Shown piece by piece: positions 1-10,489 of a DNA stretch of 64,000 nt (position 1 is the first letter of the stretch; each line of letters begins with the position of its first letter). The stretch is from assembly GCA_029882915.1 (NCBI GenBank), contig JAOUJZ010000001.1:118035-182034 (forward strand), written 5' to 3'. The position numbers and the translations under genes are program-made. This DNA comes from Gammaproteobacteria bacterium. Lineage in GTDB: Bacteria > Pseudomonadota > Gammaproteobacteria > Nitrosococcales > Methylophagaceae. The notes below the pieces were generated by a model. It saw nothing but the letters and a program-made list of their open reading frames with translations, was not told where the DNA came from and did no database searches.

Positions 1-19
1 AAACATTTCGTTTAATGCC

Positions 20-985
20 ATGCCCTATGGTTCTATCGTTGTGACATTAAATACACATATTGAAACAGCTCGTGCCTGGAACAATCTGCGGGCATTAATT
101 GACGTTCTGTCAGTGAGCATCCTCGCTCTGTGTATATTGGTTTTTTTCACCATTAACAGGATGTTAAAACCCGCTCAATTAATAGTGACTGGTCTGGAAA
201 AAATGCGTGATGGTCAGTTAGATATCCGATTACCTTCATTTGATGTCATTGAGTGGAAGCGTACCAGTGAAGCCATTAATCAACTCGCCGTTAGTCAAGA
301 GCAGATCATCGCTGACAATAAGCAACTTGCCCTTAAATTGATGAATATTCAGGAAGAGGAGCATCGATATATTGCTCGAGAATTACATGATGAGTTTGGT
401 CAATGCTTAGCCGGCATTAATGCGGTAACAACGTCTATTAATCAGACTGCAAAAACAGAGTGCCCATCACTGGCTTCTGAAACTGCATCCATTAGCCATA
501 TTACGCATCACATGATGGATGTTTTACGTAGTCTGTTAACTCGCCTTCGACCAGCGGAAGTGGATGATTTAGGCTTAACTACCAGTTTGAAAAAACTAGT
601 TAACAGCTGGAACAATCGTTCAAACGACACAACTCAATACCAGATCGCATTTAATGGTGACTTTGATCAATTACCTGAACCGTTACCTGTCAATATTTAT
701 CGCATTGTTCAAGAATGCCTGACTAACGTCGCTAAACATGCCAAAGCCTCCAATGCGGAAGTGAATTTCAACTATCAATCACAACAAATGATTCAACTCT
801 CGGTAAACGATAATGGCATTGCTGAACCAGAATCATTTGATAATGCCACTGGAGTTGGCTTACTGGGTATTAGAGAACGTGTCTCTGCTCTGGGTGGTCA
901 TTTAGTGCTTGAGCATCCGGAATCAGGTGGTTTATCCGTAACCATAACCATTCCTGTTCAATTACAACAAAGTCATCATCAATGA
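20..985 (+). CDS. Sensor histidine kinase, NarX/UhpB type (HAMP, HisKA_3, HATPase_c); probably 5'-truncated by the window edge
   Basis: TM segment, HAMP-like linker, 'IARELHDEFGQCLAGI' H-box, 'GVGLLGIRERVSALGG' G-box; overlaps the downstream response regulator by 4 nt. Confidence 0.85.
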   Translation: MPYGSIVVTLNTHIETARAWNNLRALIDVLSVSILALCILVFFTINRMLKPAQLIVTGLEKMRDGQLDIRLPSFDVIEWKRTSEAINQLAVSQEQIIADNKQLALKLMNIQEEEHRYIARELHDEFGQCLAGINAVTTSINQTAKTECPSLASETASISHITHHMMDVLRSLLTRLRPAEVDDLGLTTSLKKLVNSWNNRSNDTTQYQIAFNGDFDQLPEPLPVNIYRIVQECLTNVAKHAKASNAEVNFNYQSQQMIQLSVNDNGIAEPESFDNATGVGLLGIRERVSALGGHLVLEHPESGGLSVTITIPVQLQQSHHQ

Positions 986-1653
986 ATGAATCAAAGTCCC
1001 CTATTACAATATTATTAGTAGATGACCACGCTATTGTACGTGAAGGTTATCGGTCTCTTCTTCAAAAACAGGAAAACATGTCCGTTGTGGCTGAGGCCAG
1101 TGATGGTGCACAGGCTTATATGCTCTATAAAAAACACAAACCGACAATTGTTGTTATGGATATTTCAATGCCTGGACAAGGTGGTCTGGAGGCTATTTCA
1201 AGGATTATTCAACTGGACCCAACCGCCAGAATTCTTGTATTCAGCATGCATCAAAACCCAAGCTTCGCCATTCAAGCAACTCGTGCTGGTGCATTAGGCT
1301 ATGTCACTAAAAGCAGTGATCCCGAGGTATTAATTCGTGCAATACAGGAAGCCTTTCAGAGAAAGTTGACGCTCAGTTCAGACATTGCACAGGCTCTAGC
1401 ATTAGAAAAATTCGGGACAGAGTCGGCAGCTCTTGAACAATTAACCGTACGTGAATTTGAAATACTTCGTATGTTAGTAGAAGCAAAATCAAGTGCTAAT
1501 ATCGCAACAACATTGAATATCAGCCCTAAAACAGTCGCTAATACACACTACATTATTAAACGAAAATTAGGTGTCAGCAGTGATATTGAACTGACGCGAT
1601 TAGCAATAAAAATGAATCTGGTGAATTTACTAGAGTTGGTTGAGGCAGGCTAA
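982..1653 (+). CDS. LuxR/NarL-family response regulator
   Basis: Receiver 'ILLVDDHAIVREGYRSLL', 'VVMDISMPGQGG'; C-terminal LuxR HTH 'LTVREFEILRMLVEAKSSANIATTLNISPKTVANTHYIIKRKLGV'. Confidence 0.92.
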   Translation: MNESKSPITILLVDDHAIVREGYRSLLQKQENMSVVAEASDGAQAYMLYKKHKPTIVVMDISMPGQGGLEAISRIIQLDPTARILVFSMHQNPSFAIQATRAGALGYVTKSSDPEVLIRAIQEAFQRKLTLSSDIAQALALEKFGTESAALEQLTVREFEILRMLVEAKSSANIATTLNISPKTVANTHYIIKRKLGVSSDIELTRLAIKMNLVNLLELVEAG

Positions 1654-1690
1654 TGCCAATGCCTGTCTCAACCACTTTACATTAGTTCAT

Positions 1691-3235
1691 TTACTGTCTT
1701 ATTAGATAGTCAAATGTTCCTAATGCTGCTCTAGCACCATCCCCCATCGCCATAATGATTTGTTTGTATGGGATGGTGGTGACATCACCTGCAGCAAATA
1801 CACCAGGAAGTGACGTCATGCCATGTGCATCGACTTCGATTTCACCGTACTGGCTCAATTCAATGGTATCTTTTAGCCAATCCGTATTGGGTACCAGTCC
1901 AATCTGTACAAAGATACCCGCCAACTCAAGATGATGCATTTCATCGGTAGCGCGATCTTTATAGTCTAGGCCTGTTACTTTTTGACCATCTCCAGTAACT
2001 TCTGTTGACTGAGCTTCAGTAATCACGGTGACATTATCCAAACTGAATAGTTTTTTCTGTAACACAGCATCAGCACGTAACTTAGTGTCGAATTCCAGCA
2101 AGGTGACATGACCAACGATACCAGCCAGATCAATCGCTGCTTCAACACCCGAATTACCGCCACCAATGACAGCGACAGACTTGCCTTTGAATAAAGGGCC
2201 GTCACAATGCGGGCAATACGCCACACCATGTCCTCGATATTCCCTCTCACCCGTTATATTCATTTCCCGCCAACGAGCACCCGTAGCGACAATCACAGCC
2301 TTACTTTGTAATGTCGCACCACTTTCTAATTCCACATTGATGACATTGCCATTTGCAACCAGCTTCTGTGCACGTTGCAAATTCATAATATCAACATCGT
2401 ATTCTTTAACGTGTTCTTCTAGTGCCGCAACCAGTTTTGGTCCTTCAGTTTCTTTGACTGAAATGAAGTTTTCAATCGCCATGGTATCCATCACCTGACC
2501 ACCAAAACGTTCAGCAACGATTCCAGTACGTATACCCTTACGTGCAGCATAAACTGATGCAGCAGCACCAGCAGGGCCGCCACCGATAATCAATACATCA
2601 AAGGGATCTTTCTGACTGATTTTCTCAGCTTCACGTTCTACTGCACTCGTATCCAGTTTTGCAATAATTTCTGGCAAACTCATACGGCCCTGGCCAAATA
2701 CTTCACCGTTTAAATAGACAGTAGGAACAGCCATAATCTGACGTTCATCCACTTCTTGCTGGAATAAAGCACCATCAATCATCACATGACTGATGTTCGG
2801 ATTAAAGACAGACAGCAAATTTAGTGCCTGAACAACTTCTGGGCAATTCTGGCAAGACAGTGAAATGTATGTCTCGAACTCAAAAGAACCTTGTATTCCT
2901 TTAATTTGTTCAATTACTTCTGGCTCAACTTTTGCCGGATGTCCGCCCACATGTAGTAGCGCAAGAACCAAAGAGGTAAATTCATGCCCCATTGGGATAC
3001 CAGCAAAACGAATATTTTCATGTCCATCAGGCTGAGTGACCAGAAATGATGGCTTACGTTCGTTATCGTTATTCTCTACAAAAGTCACCTTGTCAGACAG
3101 TAATGCAATCTCTTGAAGTAACTCGCGTACTTCAGCTGATTTTGCACTATCATCCAGTGAGCCAACTAATTCTATAGGTCGCTTTACATTTTCAAGATAA
3201 CTTTTTAATTGTGCTGATATGGCTGCTTCTAACAT
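1691..3235 (-). CDS. ahpF: Alkyl hydroperoxide reductase subunit F
   Basis: N-terminal thioredoxin-like domain, '[18 protein letters not shown]' FAD motif, 'CPHCDG' redox motif; next to ahpC. Confidence 0.96.
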   Translation of the reverse strand: MLEAAISAQLKSYLENVKRPIELVGSLDDSAKSAEVRELLQEIALLSDKVTFVENNDNERKPSFLVTQPDGHENIRFAGIPMGHEFTSLVLALLHVGGHPAKVEPEVIEQIKGIQGSFEFETYISLSCQNCPEVVQALNLLSVFNPNISHVMIDGALFQQEVDERQIMAVPTVYLNGEVFGQGRMSLPEIIAKLDTSAVEREAEKISQKDPFDVLIIGGGPAGAAASVYAARKGIRTGIVAERFGGQVMDTMAIENFISVKETEGPKLVAALEEHVKEYDVDIMNLQRAQKLVANGNVINVELESGATLQSKAVIVATGARWREMNITGEREYRGHGVAYCPHCDGPLFKGKSVAVIGGGNSGVEAAIDLAGIVGHVTLLEFDTKLRADAVLQKKLFSLDNVTVITEAQSTEVTGDGQKVTGLDYKDRATDEMHHLELAGIFVQIGLVPNTDWLKDTIELSQYGEIEVDAHGMTSLPGVFAAGDVTTIPYKQIIMAMGDGARAALGTFDYLIRQ

Positions 3236-3261
3236 GACTTATCCATATTGTTGGGTTAAGG

Positions 3262-3298
3262 AACTTGTCTGGGCAATAATGCCCAGACAAGTTTTTTC
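3262..3298. other. Strong intercistronic hairpin between ahpC and ahpF
   Basis: AACTTGTCTGGGC-aataat-GCCCAGACAAGTT, 13-bp perfect stem; T-tract on + strand side only. Confidence 0.8.
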
Positions 3299-3303
3299 AA
3301 ATA

Positions 3304-3870
3304 TTAGATCTTGCCAACTAGATCTAATGATGGAGCCAATGTTTCTTCACCTGGCTGCCATGATGCAGGACAAACTTCACCGTCATGCGACGCAACATAT
3401 TGTGCTGCTTGAACTTTGCGAACAAGTTCTTTTGCGCTACGGCCGATACCCAAGTCATGAACTTCACACACTTTGATTTCACCTTCAGGGTTAATCACAA
3501 ACGTACCACGTAAAGCGAGACCTTCTTCTTCAATCATCACTTCAAAGTTACGGCTGATTGCACCTGTTGGATCGCCAACCATTGGGTAGTTGATTTTTTT
3601 AATAGTGTCAGAAGCATCGTGCCATGCTTTGTGTGTGAAGTGAGTATCTGTAGATACCGCGTAAACTTCTACACCCATATCTTTAAGCTGTGCGTAATGG
3701 TCAGCTAAATCACCTAACTCTGTCGGACATACAAAAGTAAAGTCAGCAGGGTAGAAAAATACGACTGACCATTTACCTTTCACATCGTCTGATGTGACAG
3801 GAACAAACTCACCGTTGTGGTAAGCAGTAGCGCTAAAAGGTTTAATTTGTGTATTAATTAATGATGACAT
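3304..3870 (-). CDS. ahpC: Alkyl hydroperoxide reductase subunit C (peroxiredoxin)
   Basis: 'FFYPADFTFVCPTELGDLAD' peroxidatic Cys motif, 'GEVCPASWQPG' resolving Cys. Confidence 0.97.
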   Translation of the reverse strand: MSSLINTQIKPFSATAYHNGEFVPVTSDDVKGKWSVVFFYPADFTFVCPTELGDLADHYAQLKDMGVEVYAVSTDTHFTHKAWHDASDTIKKINYPMVGDPTGAISRNFEVMIEEEGLALRGTFVINPEGEIKVCEVHDLGIGRSAKELVRKVQAAQYVASHDGEVCPASWQPGEETLAPSLDLVGKI

Positions 3871-3970
3871 GTTGTAGCCCTCTTTTTATTGTTGGAATAG
3901 TTGTCATAATTGACATTGTGCATTTTAGATAGATTGATTAATTAGATCCAACGACTTATTTCTATAGTTA

Positions 3971-3989
3971 TAATCGGAAATTCCGATTA
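3971..3989. promoter_or_regulatory. Perfect 19-nt palindrome upstream of ahpC, candidate operator
   Basis: TAATCGGAA-A-TTCCGATTA, about 110 bp upstream of the ahpC ATG. Confidence 0.4.
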
Positions 3990-4008
3990 ATAGTCCGTCA
4001 GGCGAAAA

Positions 4009-4041
4009 AAAAGCCCTTGATGTCTGACTTCAAGGGCTTTT
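4009..4041 (-). terminator. Rho-independent (likely bidirectional) terminator downstream of bioA
   Basis: AAAAGCCCTTGA-tgtctgact-TCAAGGGCTTTT with flanking A/T tracts. Confidence 0.85.
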
Positions 4042-4107
4042 CGGAATTGCTATTGTTAGTAATCGATACAGAAATGTGCACTTAGTTACATGAGAAACAA
4101 GTGCGTA

Positions 4108-5409
4108 TCAAACATACTTCAGATTTAGTTTTTGTAGAACTTGTCCAATTGCTGAGGTCAACGTAGTCAAATCGTCAGTCTCAATGATGTACGGTGGCAT
4201 AATGTAAATTAGATTGCGGAACGGTCGGATCCAAACCCCTTGATCAATAATATAAGCGGGCAACCAATCCATCTGTTTATCTAGGGGCGCATGTAATTCC
4301 ACCACGCCAATCGCCCCTTTTACCCGAATATTATTAACCAATTCGTTATTCTGATATGGCTTCAATTCAGTGATTAACTGTTGTTCTATCCCTTTCACCT
4401 GTTGCTGCCAATTTGATTCTAGCAACAGATCAATACTTTCACAGGCAACACGACAAGCAAGTGGGTTAGCCATAAATGTAGGGCCATGCATTAACACGCC
4501 ACTACCATCTGCTCCAATACCTTGAGTAATCTTTTCGGTGCACAATGTAGCTGCCAGAGTCATATACCCGCCAGTTAACGCTTTACCAATACACAAAATA
4601 TCAGGGGAAATATCTGCCTGTTCATAAGCAAACAAGCTACCAGTTCGTCCAAAACCTGTGGCAATTTCATCCAGAATGAGTAACACGTCATACTGATCAC
4701 ACAACTGTCTGACCTGACGTAAATATTCAGGACAATAGAATCGCATCCCTCCGGCACCTTGCACTAAGGGCTCGAGGATAACCGCAGCCACTTCATGATG
4801 GTGTTGTTTGATTAATTGTCTAAATTCAGCAATATCACTGTCTTGCCAATCATCGTCGTGTGTACATATTGGTGCAGAAGCAAACAGGTGTTTTGGCAGT
4901 ACTTGTTCAAACATATTGTGCATGCCATTAACAGGATCACATACCGCCATGGCGCCAAAAGTGTCGCCATGATAACCGTTACGAATGGTCAGTAGCCGTT
5001 GTTTGTTTGTTTGTCCCTGAGCAAACCAGTATTGAATCGCCATTTTGATGGCCACTTCAACCGAGATTGATCCAGAGTCAGAAAAAAACACATATTGAAG
5101 TGGCTCAATGGTCATATCAACCAGTTTTCGAGCTAGATCAACTGCTGGCTGATGCGTGAGCCCGCCAAACATCACATGTGACATTTGGTCAATTTGCTGT
5201 TTTGCGGCTTGATTAAGTCGCGGGTGATTATATCCGTGTATCGTCGACCACCACGAGGACATGCCGTCAATTATTTCGCGACCATCTTTTAACGTCAGGC
5301 GAACACCATGTGCCGACACCACTTCATGAATACATGAAGGATTGGTAACACTGCTGTATGGGTGCCAGATATGTTTGGCGTCAAAAAATAGATTGTCATT
5401 TATTTCCAT
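4108..5409 (-). CDS. bioA: Adenosylmethionine-8-amino-7-oxononanoate aminotransferase
   Basis: 'HIWHPYSSV', 'DGMSSWWSTIHGYNHP', 'ILDEIATGFGRTG', 'GKALTGGYMTLAAT'. Confidence 0.96.
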   Translation of the reverse strand: MEINDNLFFDAKHIWHPYSSVTNPSCIHEVVSAHGVRLTLKDGREIIDGMSSWWSTIHGYNHPRLNQAAKQQIDQMSHVMFGGLTHQPAVDLARKLVDMTIEPLQYVFFSDSGSISVEVAIKMAIQYWFAQGQTNKQRLLTIRNGYHGDTFGAMAVCDPVNGMHNMFEQVLPKHLFASAPICTHDDDWQDSDIAEFRQLIKQHHHEVAAVILEPLVQGAGGMRFYCPEYLRQVRQLCDQYDVLLILDEIATGFGRTGSLFAYEQADISPDILCIGKALTGGYMTLAATLCTEKITQGIGADGSGVLMHGPTFMANPLACRVACESIDLLLESNWQQQVKGIEQQLITELKPYQNNELVNNIRVKGAIGVVELHAPLDKQMDWLPAYIIDQGVWIRPFRNLIYIMPPYIIETDDLTTLTSAIGQVLQKLNLKYV

Positions 5410-5451
5410 AGCAGGATCATAACAATCCTGACATGTTAATTGATCAAAATC

Positions 5452-5778
5452 TTACTTTGTTGTGCTAAAACTCTCACCACAGCCACATGATGACACCACG
5501 TTTGGGTTATTAAACTTAAAACTTTGGTTCAATCCCTGTTTAACAAAATCAAGCTCAACTCCGTCTAAAATGGGCATACTCGCGTCATCAATCACGACTT
5601 TAATGTCATCTTGTTCAATCACAGTATCATTATCAGAAACACTTTCTGCAAAATCCAGAGCATAGCTGTAACCAGAGCACCCACTCTCCGTCACACCAAT
5701 GCGTAAACCAATGACGGCTTCGCGATTAGCAACCATCTCGCGAACGCGATTTACTGCTGACTCGGTTAATTTAATCAT
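5452..5778 (-). CDS. iscA: IscA/HesB-family iron-sulfur carrier
   Basis: 'GVTESGCSGYSYALDF' and C-terminal 'SSCGCGESF' conserved cysteines. Confidence 0.88.
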   Translation of the reverse strand: MIKLTESAVNRVREMVANREAVIGLRIGVTESGCSGYSYALDFAESVSDNDTVIEQDDIKVVIDDASMPILDGVELDFVKQGLNQSFKFNNPNVVSSCGCGESFSTTK

Positions 5779-5783
5779 TGTTG

Positions 5784-6926
5784 CTACCTATTCATTAAAT
5801 GGTTAAAACGATCGACTTCTTTAGATAATACGACTACTAATTGTTCAATTTGTTCGAGGGTATTGTGCTCAGATACGCTCACTCGTATGGCTCCTAATGC
5901 CGTAGGTTCATCCACACCCATCGCCATCAGTACATGACTGGGAGTTTGCTGGCCTGTACCACAGGCTGAGCCACTCGATACGGCGATACCCTGCCTGTCC
6001 AACGTCATCAATAATGTGTCTGCATCAAATCCCTGCAAAGAGAAAAACACAGTATTGGCTAGCCTTTCAGCCTGTTGAGAAAAAATAGTAATGCCCTCAA
6101 TTGCCTGTAATCGCGTTTCCAGTGCATCACGTAGTTGCTGACAATGTAGTTGATAATTCTGTACATTTTGTTGGGCCAGTTGTGCCGCCATTCCAAAACC
6201 GACAATTGCAGGAACATTTTCAGTACCGCTACGCAACCCATTTTCTTGACCACCACCAACTATAAACGGTGGCCAATCCAACTCATTCTCAATTATCAGG
6301 GCTCCAATGCCTTTAGGGCCGCCAAATTTATGAGCCGATAAGCTCATCAATTGCACCCCTGCCACATTGAAATCAATATTCAGTTTTCCTGCTGCCTGTA
6401 CCGCATCACAGTGAAATGGAATCTGCTGTTGACGTGTTATTTCTGTCAACGCAGCAATATCTTGAATAGTACCTGTTTCATTATTGGCCCACATCATCGA
6501 TACCAGACGTGTTTGGTCGGAGAGTGCTTCAATAAAATTATTAGTTTTTATTCGACCACTCTCATCAACTGGCACGTGAACAACATTAAATCCTTGTTCA
6601 GCTAGTCTGGCAGCAGGCTCTAACACTGAAGGATGCTCTATAGAACTTACGAGTACATCACCTGAAGAATACTGCTTTGATATACCCAATAACGCCTGAT
6701 TATTAGATTCAGTGCCACCACTGGTAAAAATAACCTGTGATGGCTGAACCTTAATTAAATCTGCGACCTGTTGCCGGGCACTATCTAAGGCTGTCCGTGC
6801 GAAACGTCCATAGCGATGACTGCTGGAAGGATTACCTTGTTGCTGATGTAAATATGGGAGCATGGCATCAAGAACTCCCTCAGCCAAGGCTGTTCCAGCA
6901 TTGTTGTCCAGATAGCTAAATGCCAT
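5784..6926 (-). CDS. Cysteine desulfurase (NifS/IscS family)
   Basis: 'YLDNNAGT', '[11 protein letters not shown]', '[16 protein letters not shown]' PLP lysine motif, 'SSGSACGTG' active-site Cys loop. Confidence 0.93.
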   Translation of the reverse strand: MAFSYLDNNAGTALAEGVLDAMLPYLHQQQGNPSSSHRYGRFARTALDSARQQVADLIKVQPSQVIFTSGGTESNNQALLGISKQYSSGDVLVSSIEHPSVLEPAARLAEQGFNVVHVPVDESGRIKTNNFIEALSDQTRLVSMMWANNETGTIQDIAALTEITRQQQIPFHCDAVQAAGKLNIDFNVAGVQLMSLSAHKFGGPKGIGALIIENELDWPPFIVGGGQENGLRSGTENVPAIVGFGMAAQLAQQNVQNYQLHCQQLRDALETRLQAIEGITIFSQQAERLANTVFFSLQGFDADTLLMTLDRQGIAVSSGSACGTGQQTPSHVLMAMGVDEPTALGAIRVSVSEHNTLEQIEQLVVVLSKEVDRFNHLMNR

Positions 6927-7368
6927 TAAATTTTATGACTTTATCTTCATCAACATTTCTCTTGCTTTGGTAATCTCTGACAACCTGAGCTAATGTAATT
7001 CCCGCTAGATAATTTTGAATTTGCTCACTCAGGCTCTGCCATAATTCATGGCTTAAGCATGGTTCTCCACCATGACAATCAGCTCTACCCTCACAGGCAG
7101 TACTGTCTACTTTTTCATCAACAGCAGAAATCACATCCATTGCCGTAATCTCATCGGCAGGGCGACTTAAACGATAGCCCCCGCCAGGCCCGCGGGTACT
7201 ACTCACCAACCCCTGTTTCCGTAAGCGAGCAAATAGCTGTTCCAGATACGATAATGAAATACCCTGACGATCAGATATATCAGCCAAGGTAATTGATCCC
7301 AAACCGTAATTAAGGCTCAAATCCAACATTGCTGTGACAGCATATCGACCTTTAGTTGTTAAACGCAT
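6916..7368 (-). CDS. iscR: Rrf2-family Fe-S regulator IscR
   Basis: '[17 protein letters not shown]', '[13 protein letters not shown]' cluster-binding cysteines. Confidence 0.95.
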   Translation of the reverse strand: MRLTTKGRYAVTAMLDLSLNYGLGSITLADISDRQGISLSYLEQLFARLRKQGLVSSTRGPGGGYRLSRPADEITAMDVISAVDEKVDSTACEGRADCHGGEPCLSHELWQSLSEQIQNYLAGITLAQVVRDYQSKRNVDEDKVIKFNGI

Positions 7369-7422
7369 ATAAATATCCCTCTGTTTATTATGTGTATAGT
7401 TTCACATAACCAAGTATTTTAG

Positions 7423-8205
7423 TCAAGTACTATCTGAGTCTTCCTGTTCCAGATCACACTTTTTCAATTCGGGCATTGTCACATCGGGAATTTCACCACC
7501 TAATTGATGAATAATTGTGGCCATGGATTCAACGCGTTTATCAAGTGCATGAATATGTTCTATCAGGCCGTGAATTGCAGTTGCAACAGGATCAAGCGTC
7601 TCGCTCGATGTTCCATATGCGTCAAATCCAACAGATTGAGCCAGTTTTTGCTTTTGTTTATTGTCTTCACTCAAATTAGTTTTGACTACACGACCGGGGA
7701 CACCAATCACTGTTTCACCTGCAGCAACGTCTTTAACCACTACCGCATTCGAACCAATCCGAGCGCCATCATGTAGATAAATAGGTCCAAGTACCTTTGC
7801 ACCAGCACCAACCACAACATTGTCAGCCAATGTTGGGTGGCGTTTTCCTTCTTTCCATGACGTCCCACCTAAAGTTACTCCATGATACAGCGTGCAATCA
7901 TCACCAATTTCAGCCGTTTCACCAATCACTACGCCCATACCATGATCAATAAAAAATCGACGTCCAATTGTCGCAGCAGGATGAATTTCAATACCTGTCA
8001 GCCAGCGGCTAATCATAGACATAAATCGTGCAAGCCATTTTAGTTTATGTGTCCATAACCAATGACTTAAACGGTGCCACTGAACAGCTTGAACACCAGG
8101 GTAGGTAGTGATGATTTCAACCACATTACGTGCCGCAGGATCACGATCAAAGACACAATAGATATCTTCTTTAACCAGTTGCCATAAACCGACTTTCTCC
8201 GTCAT
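7423..8205 (-). CDS. cysE: Serine O-acetyltransferase
   Basis: Hexapeptide repeats '[44 protein letters not shown]'. Confidence 0.96.
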   Translation of the reverse strand: MTEKVGLWQLVKEDIYCVFDRDPAARNVVEIITTYPGVQAVQWHRLSHWLWTHKLKWLARFMSMISRWLTGIEIHPAATIGRRFFIDHGMGVVIGETAEIGDDCTLYHGVTLGGTSWKEGKRHPTLADNVVVGAGAKVLGPIYLHDGARIGSNAVVVKDVAAGETVIGVPGRVVKTNLSEDNKQKQKLAQSVGFDAYGTSSETLDPVATAIHGLIEHIHALDKRVESMATIIHQLGGEIPDVTMPELKKCDLEQEDSDST

Positions 8206-8936
8206 TTCTCTTGTCCTCTCTGTGTTTCTGCTGCACGCAAAATACCATGCAATATTTGTAATTCATTACGATCCAGATCAGCCCTGTTGTATAAGCGTCG
8301 TAATCGTCTCATCAAATTACGAGGCTGCTGTGGGTCCAGAAAACCAATCGTCGTTAATGCCTGTTCAAAATGCCCATAAAGATGCTCCAAATCAGAGGCA
8401 TCTATGGCTTCTCGAATTTCTCCTACTCGCCCTGCTTCAATCGTTGGATCGAAACTCATTTTGAGTTCATAGGCCATGACCTGAACTGCTGCCGCAAGAT
8501 TTAATGAACTATAGTCTGGATTGGCCGGAATATTTATCAAGTGCTGGCAGCGATCCAGTTCATCGTTCGATAAACCAGAATGCTCACGACCAAAAACAAT
8601 CGCAACCTGAGCATCATCCGCATAGTGTTGTATTGACGTCACTGCTTCACGTGGATTAACCACTGGGACGGGCAAATGTCGCAGGCGAGCACTCATGCCA
8701 TACACTTGATGACATCCAACCAATGCCTCATCTAGACTAGTATGAACAACCGCTTTTGCCAGCACATCATCAGCACCTGAAGCACGAGCTGTCGCCTCAG
8801 CACTGGGATAATGTAAAGGGGCAACCAGATGCAAGTTAGATAAACCCATAGTTTTCATCGCCCTTGCCGCAGCTCCGATATTGCCTGGATGAGTCGTACC
8901 AACCAATACAAAACGAATATTATCCAATGTTCTCAT
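8202..8936 (-). CDS. trmJ: tRNA (cytidine/uridine-2'-O-)-methyltransferase TrmJ (SPOUT)
   Basis: '[23 protein letters not shown]', '[15 protein letters not shown]', '[23 protein letters not shown]'. Confidence 0.95.
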   Translation of the reverse strand: MRTLDNIRFVLVGTTHPGNIGAAARAMKTMGLSNLHLVAPLHYPSAEATARASGADDVLAKAVVHTSLDEALVGCHQVYGMSARLRHLPVPVVNPREAVTSIQHYADDAQVAIVFGREHSGLSNDELDRCQHLINIPANPDYSSLNLAAAVQVMAYELKMSFDPTIEAGRVGEIREAIDASDLEHLYGHFEQALTTIGFLDPQQPRNLMRRLRRLYNRADLDRNELQILHGILRAAETQRGQEK

Positions 8937-9964
8937 CAGTCTTTCCTACTTATAAACATGGCATCTCCATAACTGAAGAAGCGGTATTTTTGCTCAATGG
9001 CGTGCTGATAGGCGGCCATAATATTTTCTCTACCTGCAAAGGCTGACACTAACATCAATAATGTAGATTCAGATAAATGAAAGTTTGTAATCATCGCATC
9101 AACACTACGAAACTGATAACCCGGATAGATGAAAATATCCGTCTCTCCACTCATTGGTTCTATCGTGCCAGAACACGATGCGCTTTCTAATGCTCTTACA
9201 CTCGTTGTACCCACTGCTATTACTCGTCCACCACGTGCTCGGGTTGCTTTGACCTGTTCACATACCTCTTCTGACACATCAATACGTTCTGAATGCATTT
9301 GATGTGTTTTTATGTCATCAACACGTACTGGCTGAAAGGTACCGGCACCAACATGCAGCGTCACCTGAGCAGTGTTTATTCCTAACTTTTTAATTCTATC
9401 CAACATCAACTGATCAAAATGCAGCCCTGCCGTTGGTGCTGCCACCGCACCGATATGCTGAGCGTAAACAGTTTGGTATCGATCAAGATCAGCCTTATCT
9501 ACATCACGTTCAATGTAAGGGGGTAACGGTAACCGTCCATAGCGCTCTAATGCCTCTATCACTGAAGTATCTGTGTGAAAATAAAGCTCAAACAAAGCTT
9601 CCTGGCGTCCTAACACTTCAACATCTAATTGCTCTTCAAGTAAAAGATGCCGACCAGCTGAAGGTGACTTACTGCTACGGACATGTGCTAACACGCTGTG
9701 CTCATCAAGCACCCTTTCTATGAGCACCTCGACATGACCACCACTGTCTTTTTTGCCCAATAACCGTGCTGGTATAACCTTAGTATTGTTAAACACCATC
9801 AAATCATCAGGCCATAACAAGTTTGGCAAATCAGTGAACTGCAGATCCTTAACATCACCGCTGTTTCCATCAAGTGCCAACAATCGACTTTCGGTGCGAT
9901 GTGTCGATGGAAATTGGGCAATCAGCTCTGGAGGTAAATTAAATTGATAATCTGTACGTTGCAT
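8936..9964 (-). CDS. queA: S-adenosylmethionine:tRNA ribosyltransferase-isomerase
   Basis: '[14 protein letters not shown]', '[11 protein letters not shown]', 'PTAGLHFDQ', '[13 protein letters not shown]', '[19 protein letters not shown]'. Confidence 0.97.
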   Translation of the reverse strand: MQRTDYQFNLPPELIAQFPSTHRTESRLLALDGNSGDVKDLQFTDLPNLLWPDDLMVFNNTKVIPARLLGKKDSGGHVEVLIERVLDEHSVLAHVRSSKSPSAGRHLLLEEQLDVEVLGRQEALFELYFHTDTSVIEALERYGRLPLPPYIERDVDKADLDRYQTVYAQHIGAVAAPTAGLHFDQLMLDRIKKLGINTAQVTLHVGAGTFQPVRVDDIKTHQMHSERIDVSEEVCEQVKATRARGGRVIAVGTTSVRALESASCSGTIEPMSGETDIFIYPGYQFRSVDAMITNFHLSESTLLMLVSAFAGRENIMAAYQHAIEQKYRFFSYGDAMFISRKD

Positions 9965-10119
9965 AGAGTGATCATATCAAACTCGTCTGCCTGAATCGCA
10001 GTTAAATAAAGTAATATTTCATCACTCAATTAAGTAAGAACATTGAGTTAATGCCAGCTAAAGCAAAATTAACGCTTCCCTAAATTACTGCGGATCGCTA
10101 TAATTCATCGCTTGAATTT

Positions 10120-10204
10120 GCCGGGGTGGCGGAACTGGTAGACGCGCTGGATTCAAAATCCAGTTACTTCGGTAGTGGGGGTTCGATTCCCCCCCCCGGT
10201 ACCA
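10120..10204 (+). tRNA. tRNA-Leu (anticodon CAA)
   Basis: GCCGGGG acceptor pairing with CCCCGGT (G1:U72), anticodon arm CTGGA-TTCAAAA-TCCAG, variable arm, T-arm GGGGG-TTCGATT-CCCCC, encoded CCA. Confidence 0.96.
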
Positions 10205-10447
10205 AATTCATTTTCCTTTTCTGGCTTGTACAGCTAGCATGGCCTCCCAATGAGTTATTCCAGTAATTTTTTTATTCACCTTATATAATCCCATTCCATC
10301 TGAGTGGTAAAGAATTCTCTACAATTAACAATATTCAAGTATCCCTTTATTCTCGACAATAGCCAGCCATTAGTGTTTAGCGACAGAGAGATACAACTTG
10401 TAGACGTTTAGCCAGAGTAATGTTAATTTGTTTTCATCGGAACCAAG

Positions 10448-10463
10448 ATGCACATATGTGCAT
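10448..10463. promoter_or_regulatory. Perfect 16-bp palindrome upstream of the PAS histidine kinase
   Basis: ATGCACATATGTGCAT, ending 26 bp before the predicted TTG start. Confidence 0.4.
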
Positions 10464-10489
10464 AAAACTGATGGAGCGACAGGTTTAAT

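Noticed and set aside
5440-5447. TTGATCAA upstream of bioA as an FNR site
   Set aside because: Half-sites are contiguous, lacking the required 4-bp spacer.
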